Source: Eumeta japonica
Lineage: Eukaryota > Arthropoda > Insecta > Lepidoptera > Psychidae
DNA: 64,000 bases
Reading direction: 5' to 3'
Assembly (NCBI GenBank): GCA_005406025.1
Contig: BGZK01001431.1
Span: 89,613 to 153,612, forward strand
Positions 56,590 through 64,000 of the stretch are shown here, piece after piece. The translations under genes were made by a program, and so were the position numbers. Every line of letters begins with the position of its first letter. The stretch's first letter is position 1. The notes under the pieces were generated by a model. That model was not told where the DNA came from, ran no database searches, and worked only from the letters and a program-made list of their open reading frames with translations.

Positions 56590-57668
56590 TTTCTCAAGAC
56601 GTGTGGGTACTAGCTCAAAAATATATCATATATTTCTATTTATTTATTGTTTATCACGCAATATATTGATTTCATTCAATTTGCTGTTATTCATGTTTTT
56701 CAAAGACAGTTCGTATGGCGTATCTAATGAAGTACAAAATATTTAATATTGTTGAGACCTGCTACACAAAGTTTCAAATGAAAACGATTGTTAAGGATCG
56801 ACATACAAACTAAGAGTAAGGATACATTGACACTCAAGGGTGAAATTGTATGACATATTTTTCTATTTTACTAATATAATATTCCATTTCTCTATTTTCT
56901 ATTAGCACTTGAACTATATACGTTTTGGGCTATTAAATTTTTTTAGTCTATACATCTTCATTTTTATTTACTTTCATACTTTCATACTTTTATAACGTCC
57001 AGTGAAGCGGGTGGGCGATTGCTAGTGACAAATAAAATAAATGATTTCAATTGATAGAGTTCGTTGATCATCGTCTGTGGTGATATTTTTAAAATGTATA
57101 TTTCGTTTTATATCAAATATGCAAGTGCTACAAATGTTTTTAAATAAGATGTTGCAATTATAAAAAGTTTTATTTGTTTAAATTCATTGCATTGTTTTAT
57201 TTCCGTTTTAAGGATCGAAGGTGTGTCGTATTTAGTCATTTTGTTTTTGAAAAATTGATTACATAAGTTATATTAGAGAGAAAGTTCATCTTTCGTACAT
57301 GAGCATATTATTTCCATGGCTATTATACTGTTTTTATTGATGAAAGGTAAATATTAGACTATCAGATCTTAATAAATTAGTTCTAGATATTAAAAACAAT
57401 AAAATCAATAATGTTTTTGTGTATTTTAACAAAATTAAACACTCGATCGATTTGCCATTAATAACCGCTGTTGAAGACCGTGTACTGCTTACGCTGGAAA
57501 TATATGTTTGCAACTGGAAACAAATTTAAAACAAAGTCCTTAATCCTTTACATAGATCGCGTATCAACTAGAGCATAAATATGGGATTATTATATAAATA
57601 ATAATTATATAACAATTTGTTCATTTGTGTTTTATGTGTATGTATATTAGGCATTATATACACCTTTT
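56590..57668. other. AT-rich spacer
   Basis: Nothing recognised before the mariner end at 57673. Confidence 0.45.
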
Positions 57669-57672
57669 ATTA

Positions 57673-58769
57673 GGTCGGGGAAAAAGTTTTTTCGTATTAT
57701 ATACACAAATTGAATATAATTTTTCATCATATTTATATTTATATGCTATTTTGTTCAATAAATTGTCATCATTTTGTAGGTAGTGCTATAAACCCACTGT
57801 TGCAGAAATTTTGGGATTTCTGATCAAAAAAATGTGACAAGTAGTTTTCATAGTCCTCTCTTGATTTAACCTAACACTACCTAAATTAATTAAAGAGAAC
57901 GAAACAGGTGAAAATCTGAGGGTGCAACCAAACTTTCTCAATATTTGCAGAGTGGCTAAAGATGTGTGTGGTCTGGCGTTATCATGGTAAAAGTAAAAAT
58001 CATACCCTTTCTGTTGATCAATTCCGGCTATTTTTTTTCTACTTCTTGCTCGAGTCTCATCAGATGTTGGCAGTAGAGACCCGAGTTGATAGTTTTTTGC
58101 GGCGGTAAAAACTCATAATGTATAATGCTCTTTTAATCCCACCATATACATATCATCAATATGATGATATGTATATGGTGGGCGAATTCATTTGGGTATA
58201 ATTAATAATCTATGGAGTTTGGGAAAAGGCTTGCTTGCCTTTTGACCATGATCTTTTTCACACATTCTTGTATCAGGTAATCCTTTTTTTCATCACCAGT
58301 GATCAATCTTTTCAAAAACGGTTCGGTTTCATTGCGTTTCAATAGAGAATCGCAAATGAGTACATGATTCATTAGATTTTTTTCAGTGAGCTCGTGAGGG
58401 ACTGAAGTATCGAGCTTGGCATAGACTTTATTCGTAAAAGGTCGACCAGAGCAAGGTTCATCAAGTTTTATGCTACTATTACCGACACGGCATTAGGTTT
58501 ATAAACGTCACAATTTTTTTTCGCGGCTTACGTTCTGTTTTTTCGTTTTTGTAAGAAAACTTTAAAAAGAAACGAATTTTTACGTTAGATTCACTCATTT
58601 TAGTGAACAGAAATACAATAGAAAAAAGCCGGGACACTCTTTTTACTTTTTTTTTTAAATATCATATATTTCATGGTCTCAAAACTACCCATATACAAAT
58701 TGCACAACCAAAGAGTATTTACTTATAAAATACGAAACCTTTACTTATAAAACACGAAAAAACTTTTTC
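57673..58769 (-). mobile_element. mariner element (cecropia-like), decayed
   Basis: After TA at 57671-57672 the left end reads GGTCGGGGAAAAAGTTTTTT. The right end is its complement up to ACTTTTTC at 58769, but the last 7 bases differ. On the minus strand the transposase starts ATGAGTGAATCT near 58604 (MSESNVKIRFF). The helix-turn-helix region is largely deleted. Then follow HELTEKNLMNHVLICDSLLK and NETEPFLKRLITGDEK (to about 58285, the first catalytic Asp), YCQHLMRLEQEVEKK with a stop, and FYFYHDNARPHTS (about 57970-58010, the second Asp block). Stops, shifts and deletions make it inactive. A 21-bp-arm palindrome interrupts the coding sequence at 58138-58182. Mariner transposases act in the nucleus on TA targets. 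Confidence 0.9.
58138..58182. repeat. Perfect 21-bp-arm palindrome within mariner
   Basis: The left arm (58138-58158, begins CCCACCATATACATATC) is the exact complement of the right arm (58162-58182), with spacer ATA. The element's normal coding (ATATGGTGGG..., a WW-containing motif) fits only one arm, so the other arm is an added inverted copy. Confidence 0.95.
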
Positions 58770-58833
58770 ATTATAGGTATCATCAGTATCATCAGTTGTT
58801 TAGCATTTAATAAATATTACGAATAATATAAAC

Positions 58834-60260
58834 TCATACTTCTTTCTCAGGGACCATAAATTTCCACATGGTACGATATTTGCATATCTTTTTTCCTTCG
58901 TTGACGTCTATTAATCTCTTCATATAAGCTTGTCGGTTTCGGGTGCTAAAAATTTGGCCGTTTTCTAATATGCCATCAATTTTGTCTGCATAGAATTCTC
59001 TAGGGCAACCCTTGCCGACCTTTCCACACACACATCCTCTCTACATATTTGTTTTGTCAGTCTTCTTTTATTCATCTTTCCAGATGGCAAAACCACCGCA
59101 ACATACCTTTTTCTACTCTAGTCACTACATCTTCGTTCAAATCATACCATTCTCTAACATCACTGCTTCTACATCTATCCTTCTGAGACACTCCAAATAT
59201 ACTACGGAGAGATCACATCTCCACTGCATTGATCCTACTTTCATTTTTCTTCTACCATACCTAGCTTTTACTCTTATACATAAGCACAGGGATCAGGACT
59301 CCATTATGGATAGCCAAACGCACTTATCGTGAGACGCTTTTACTATTCACCATAGCAAGCAAGGCCCCATTCACTTTATTTCTCGTGTTTACTCTCTATC
59401 ATATTTAACATCGTTTCTAAACAAACTACTTAAGTTTTCATTTTTTTTCATTGTTCGACTTTTTCTTGTTACATATTTATATATAATCGCATTCATTCGT
59501 GTTTTCGCCACTTTCAACCACCATTAGTATTATCAATGTTTATTTTCATACCTCTTTTTTAACAGAATCCATACCATTTTCTGCAGCTCGCACGCCGACG
59601 TCGCAAGGTTTACTTGTTCGTCGGCGTATAGGAGGGTTTTGACAGACAGCTCATCTACTCTTAGTCTATATCTTATACTCTTTCAGATTGTGTAGACAGC
59701 CATCCATGAATAGATTGAACAACTATCGTGGTATTGTACACATTCATGTACGTTACCTCTGCGGATGTCAAACCAGTCTGTATACGCCCCATTTATTCTG
59801 AAGCAAGCACTGGAGTCCCTGTATAAGGATTGTAGTGCCCGTATCAATCCGTTACTTACACCATTCGTGTATAGGGTATTTATAGATCTTACTCTATCAT
59901 GAGCTTTTTTTCAAATCTACGTAAATGCAGAAAACTTTTTGCCCTTTGACCAAAAATTTTCTGTAATGTTTCATACAGTTTGCCGATGAAGTTAAGGAGG
60001 CTTAATTTGAGTGAGCCTTTGCTTTCATAGATGGGAATTCCCTTCTTTTTCATCATATTCCACCAAAGTTGCTTGTTTGTCCGGAAGTTATCCGAGAATA
60101 TCTTGTCATAGCGTTCTTTTGTTCCATTCTTTCTTCTTTTCTAGCATTCTTTAGCTCGTGTTTTTACATCTTTATATGTACTCACAGTCTCTTCTAGTCT
60201 CTTCTAGTCAGTCTCTCTCGTTTCTCTTTTAGTCAGTCTCTTTCGACCTGTCCTTGCTTT
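58834..60260 (-). pseudogene. LINE reverse transcriptase, 3' half, broken (antisense)
   Basis: On the minus strand from high to low coordinates: KIFSDNFRTNKQLWWNMMKK (about 60105-60045); YRDSSACFRINGAYTDWFDI and RRGN (about 59825-59755), the segment before the usual 'RQGC' motif; MNVYNTT...IHGWLSTQ; MSCLSKPSYTPTNK at the place of the catalytic YADD (not preserved); and a last open frame 58834-59031, MCGKVGKGCPREFYADKID, ILENGQIFSTRNRQAYMKRL, KYRTMWKFMVPEKEV and stop. I recognise these as an abundant lepidopteran endonuclease/reverse transcriptase LINE; the clade is not certain. Many stops and shifts make it dead. The 3' flank ends in two TGATGATAC units (58777-58796 as GTATCATCA on the plus strand), typical of a LINE tail. 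The plus-strand frame 59012-59332 is a shadow. Confidence 0.85.
60188..60252. repeat. Short direct repeats of CTCTTCTAGTCAGTCTC type
   Basis: CAGTCTCTTCTAGTCTCTTC and AGTCAGTCTCTCTCGTTTCT, AGTCAGTCTCTTTCG form two to three diverged units near the 5' side of the LINE remnant. It is a local slippage expansion. Confidence 0.7.
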
Positions 60261-60264
60261 CTAC

Positions 60265-61368
60265 TCTGTGATTGGCCTTAGAAAACAGTAAATCCAGACA
60301 TGCTTTCTTCAAGCATTCATTATCTTTCTTACCAACATTTGTTCTTTTATCCATTTATTATAAGTTTTCTATAAATGAGTTTAATTAAATAGTGAGAGAC
60401 TGTTCAAAAACGGCAAAAGCACAAAAACTCTAAATCACAAACATAGATTAAGTGCGTCATAAAAAAATACTTATATATATTTTTTATTTTATAAGTATAT
60501 ATACTCTTTATATACAAGCAGAGCCTACAGATCTCTATCTTTGTACAGATACAGGTATACGGACACGGCGAATGAACCGCAAGCCGGAGTACATTCATCG
60601 AAATGCGCGAATTTTCCGGGACAAAGTTATTCGGCGCCGGTATTTGTCTTTTTTTCCGGCGGCACATTTTCGGGTAGCGCCGTGAAATTACCTTTAGCCG
60701 CGCGCCGGCTTCATGGGGTCATCCGTCAATTTTTTTGTTGTTTCATACGAAAACATCTTGAAGATGGAAGACCCGCGTTTTTTATTTGAGCACACCTAAA
60801 CGAGGAACCGAGAAGTATGCAATATTTTCAGAGTTACCTACAAGATGCTCAATAAATTCGTTCAGGATAGTTAATATTTGTTTGGCGTTGATGCTAGAAG
60901 TAAAGACGTGATTTTAAAAGTACATAAATTTTAATATCGATAGAGTGCAATGCGGTTGGAAATTTCCATTGCTTGATTACCCTTATCTGAAATTATTCAC
61001 GATATGTTCTTCAATCACCTAAAGCACAATTGCTTTTTTCAATTGTTGCCATAGTATTAATCGATGTTCCATCTTTTTGTCTTTGTTTTGTTGTTAAATT
61101 CGTATAGATTAAATGTTTTCACTCACTTAACGACGTAAATGTTTAACTGATCACGGTGTGAAATATTAACACATCATATAGAGATTAAATACGAATGCAA
61201 TTATTTACAAATAAATAGTTTTTTATACAATGGAAAAATGTATGCTTGTTTGCTAATTTTTTTAGGTGTCAAACTTTTGGAATAAGCGAATACGTAGTTT
61301 TTGTTTATATTTATTACGAGGCTAGTGACAGTTGTAGCGGATGATTCATAAACATAGAGTTTTACATG
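60265..61368. other. Intergenic with GC-rich island at 60555-60720
   Basis: The island (TTCGGCGCCGG, GCCGCGCGCCGG) is crossed by overlapping frames at 60404-60789 on both strands, none with recognisable residues. It may be conserved non-coding sequence. The remainder is AT-rich. Confidence 0.4.
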
Positions 61369-61370
61369 TA

Positions 61371-61800
61371 TAACTAGCTTCCACCCGCGGCCCTGCCCGT
61401 ATAGAGGTAGAATGAATTTCTTCATTTTATATACTGATTAATAACCATGATTCCGATCGGTACCTCGTTGTCCGTTCTGATCCCGGTACTGCTTACAATG
61501 CTAACTTGTCTCACTCTCCATTGTGACCGCGGAGGTGCTTTTGATTTCGAACTTCGTCTTGATTTATGTAGAATCCGATTCTACAGTCCCGTTCTCGATT
61601 CCAATACCACTCTTAACGCTGATTTTTTAATTGTTTTTTATTAAAATTCCAGATTACAATATTTTAGTCTCATTCTAGATTCTAATTTAGCCCCACACTG
61701 AATTCTAACCTTGCTTTAATTCTCGAGTTCGATCTCCGCCTTCGACTCTTGATTTAATTTTCAACTCGTTTGCAATTTCGTTAGCAGTCAAGGTTCCGTT
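61371..61800 (+). repeat. Repeat F, copy 4
   Basis: This is the best-preserved head: TAACTAGCTTCCACCCGCGG (61371-61390), CCCTGCCCGTATAGAGG, GAATGAATTTCTTCATTTTA (61409-61428). A degenerate TCGATTCC/TCTCGATTCC tract follows to about 61790. The 65-codon frame 61447-61644 (MIPIGTSLSVLIPV) is produced by the tract. Confidence 0.75.
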
Positions 61801-61804
61801 TGGA

Positions 61805-62455
61805 TGAGTCAAATTGTAATATAAAAATAAAACTTAAGCGATATTCAGTGAAGCGATATAGCACTACTATGCAATGGATGCCAAAACAAAATGTTTATAG
61901 CTTATTTTATTTGAGAATTTCTTATTTTACAAGTAAATTTTACAAAACCGGTTTAGTTTTATCTAATAATGCCAATACGCAGACGAAATCGGGTACAGTT
62001 GCTAGTTCTATTTTCTTTATAGAAACTTTTCCGGTCGTGAGTACAACATATGGTCAGTTTCGTTCTAATTGGATGAATGGTTTAGGAACGTAAAGAAGAC
62101 GAACAAAATACACATTTATTTTTATACATTATGCAGTCCTACTTCCCTCTGCCCATAATTATGAAAGATGGGTCTCATAATTTATAATGAGCAATATATA
62201 TACCAAATTTTGTAGTCGTACCTAGCTCTATAAAATTCATACAAAAATCAACCCACTTTTACTTCGATAAAAAGTGAATTTTAAAAAAAATCTTCCTCAT
62301 TGGGTCCTCATACAAATTATTATCTGGTCCAATTTAATTTCGATCGTTTTCGCAAATCTCGCGGTGAATGAACACCTGTGAGTTCTTTTCTTCAATTATG
62401 AACTTATTGTTTTCATTATGCATTATTTAATAAACTACGTCATCATTTTTGAACT
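61805..62455. other. AT-rich, unclassified
   Basis: A plus-strand frame at 61800-62093 is not recognisable. The rest has no features. Confidence 0.4.
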
Positions 62456-62459
62456 TTGG

Positions 62460-62700
62460 GTTTTCCACGGCCGCCCGGTGCGGGTCATAAGTGCGGGGGC
62501 CGGTGAAGACTATCGTCACCCGTGCGACGCCGACGTCCGCGACCGACAGCTTAACGTATACTTCAAAACACGAAGCGTGTGATTTAGGTCGACGTAAGCT
62601 CAAAACTCATAGTTAAAGCAGCTGTGGTTAGGGCCGAACCCGGTACTTTCTTATGTGAAGGCGGAGCTGTAACTACCGAGCGATACTGCTCCGTACTGAT
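62460..62700 (-). repeat. tRNA-derived SINE-like unit
   Basis: On the minus strand, TATCGCTCGGTAGTTACAGC (62669-62688) and GTACCGGGTTCGGCCCTAAC (62626-62645) have A-box and B-box character. They are followed by a body with TGAGTTTTGAGCTTACGTCG and a GC-rich 3' part (GACCCGCACCGGGCGGCCG, 62469-62487). This head-body order is that of a SINE transcribed by RNA polymerase III. No clear A-tail or target duplication is seen. Confidence 0.55.
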
Positions 62701-62704
62701 TAAA

Positions 62705-64000
62705 CTATTCGGTTTTTATAAGAATTCATGAAGGGTTTTTGAAGAAAACCATATTCAAATTTCATTTGATAAATTTCTTTAATTTTTAACATAAGAACCG
62801 TCTCTGTGATTGAAATTTAAAAATATATCTATTGTGTTGTGGACTTATTTGGTTAATATTTTCGCTATACGTTTTATTTATTTAGATCAAACCGTTTAGG
62901 CAGCGCACACCTATAAATCTACCAAACGTCTAGGTTTTTCTGACTTCAATTACTATTATTATGACTTCTTAATGAAAACATATTTTTTTGAAAAATTAAA
63001 AATAGCCTTACTATCAAGAATCAGAATCATAGTTTCCTATTAGTGACAGAATTTTCGAAATTGGATAAATAGTTCCGAAGATTACTCCCTACATTCAAGT
63101 TTACTTTATTTATTTATTAAATTTTTTTTTCTTTACAAATTAGTATAAACAAATGACAACCAAACACTTCTTTCGTTTCAAATGAAATGACAACGCGATA
63201 CGCGAAAATCACGATCGTACTTGTATTAAAAAACTCGACTTGACCTCAAGATTTACTATGAATGCATTAGAATTACTGTATAACTTATCACGTTAATGTT
63301 TTAATTAATTATATATATAAAATATTTTTTTATTATTATTATTTTATTTGTTATATATATATCATAAATAAAATAATATAAAATGTAATATAAATGCTAT
63401 TTCTTGTCATTATTTCACGGCTACACTCGTATTTTCTAAAACAAGTTGCAATGAATCCGTTGACACTAATATCGACAGCACAAATACTGATAGTACCAAA
63501 ACCAAATTGAATATTTTTTTATTGCAATCCCATCTTCTAAATTGAGTTTGGGAGTTATGACTGACTTCCACAGACTTTTTTCAGACATTATACTGTAGCG
63601 TGAATACGAAATTTTCAGCGGGTAGACAACTATTGTGGGCAGATGACACTAACAGAACAATAAATACGGAAACATACTGTATTTTAAGTATAATGATGTA
63701 TTCACGCGCATATCATAAGGTAATGAATTGCAAACTGTATATCTAAATTTGTGTGATACTTAAATATCTTTTTTACTTCTCGATTCGGGTACTTCAGTAA
63801 AATTTGGATCTTTTAAATATGTAACCAATTATGCCTGCATAAGTTTTTGTACGAGACCTTTTGCAAAATTATACATCTCACATATTTGCTCTGTGGGTTT
63901 TCATTTATTATATCGTTGTCCAAATTAGGATCATTTATCATATCACTATTTCTATATTTAATTTTTAAATATGCATATTACACATATAGTTAATATATAG
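62705..64000. other. AT-rich flank
   Basis: AT-rich to the end, with short TA/TTA runs at 63305-63375. No frames or repeats are supported. Confidence 0.45.

Noticed and set aside
1..64000. CRISPR arrays, bacterial operons, rRNA genes
   Set aside because: No regularly spaced direct repeats with unique spacers, no dense same-strand coding and no rRNA signature. The sequence is eukaryotic.

Overview
This is nuclear DNA from an insect, almost certainly a moth or butterfly (Lepidoptera). It is AT-rich (my estimate is roughly two thirds A+T) and has no operons or dense coding. It is full of old mobile elements. The lepidopteran assignment is inference from repeat types I recognise by memory: mariner copies with GGTCGGGG-type ends, a BEL/Pao element, RTE-like LINE debris, a repeat ending in a 'GATGTCCACGGGC ... 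GGTGATCA' 3' end, and repeats headed by ACTAGCTT plus a CCCGCGGC-like block. No database search was possible.

I see no complete, recognisable host gene. The window reads as an intergenic or intronic desert. The only long open frame that does not look like a known transposon is a cysteine-rich frame at 51843-52379. It lacks an ATG where a secretory N-terminus would begin and may be an exon. A second sizeable frame (8405-9013) belongs, from memory, to a protein family repeated in many arthropod genomes and is probably transposon-derived.

Layout: 0.4-0.97 kb, a repeat whose inverted partner lies at 40.7 kb; 5.4 kb and 10.8 kb, an inverted pair of a common lepidopteran retroelement tail; 8.4-9.0 kb, the mobile-element-type frame; 14.2-14.7 kb, a broken RTE-like reverse transcriptase; 17.0-18.3 kb, a diverged repeat with its inverted partner at 30.1 kb; 19.3-20.1 kb, a decayed mariner; 21.0-22.2 kb, repeats; 23.1 kb, a 63-bp tandem array; 23.5-24.3 kb, a repeat copied again at 32.0 kb; 24.9-25.2 kb, a LINE 3' tail; 25.6-28.2 kb, a BEL/Pao relic without visible reverse transcriptase; 34.6-35.2 kb, four 143-bp tandem units; 38.6 kb, a hAT-like remnant; 39.7-40.2 kb, a pogo/Tigger-type short element; 50.7-51.0 kb, an 18-bp minisatellite; 54.5-56.6 kb, hairpins and a GC-rich block; 57.7-58.8 kb, a second mariner; 58.8-60.3 kb, an antisense LINE; 62.5-62.7 kb, a SINE-like unit.

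Between these lie AT-rich stretches containing several short GC-rich islands (about 3.1, 11.7, 35.9, 37.8, 46.2, 50.4, 51.5 and 60.6 kb). They could be conserved regulatory DNA or undetected exons. The elements are independent insertions of different ages, so no joint pathway can be described.
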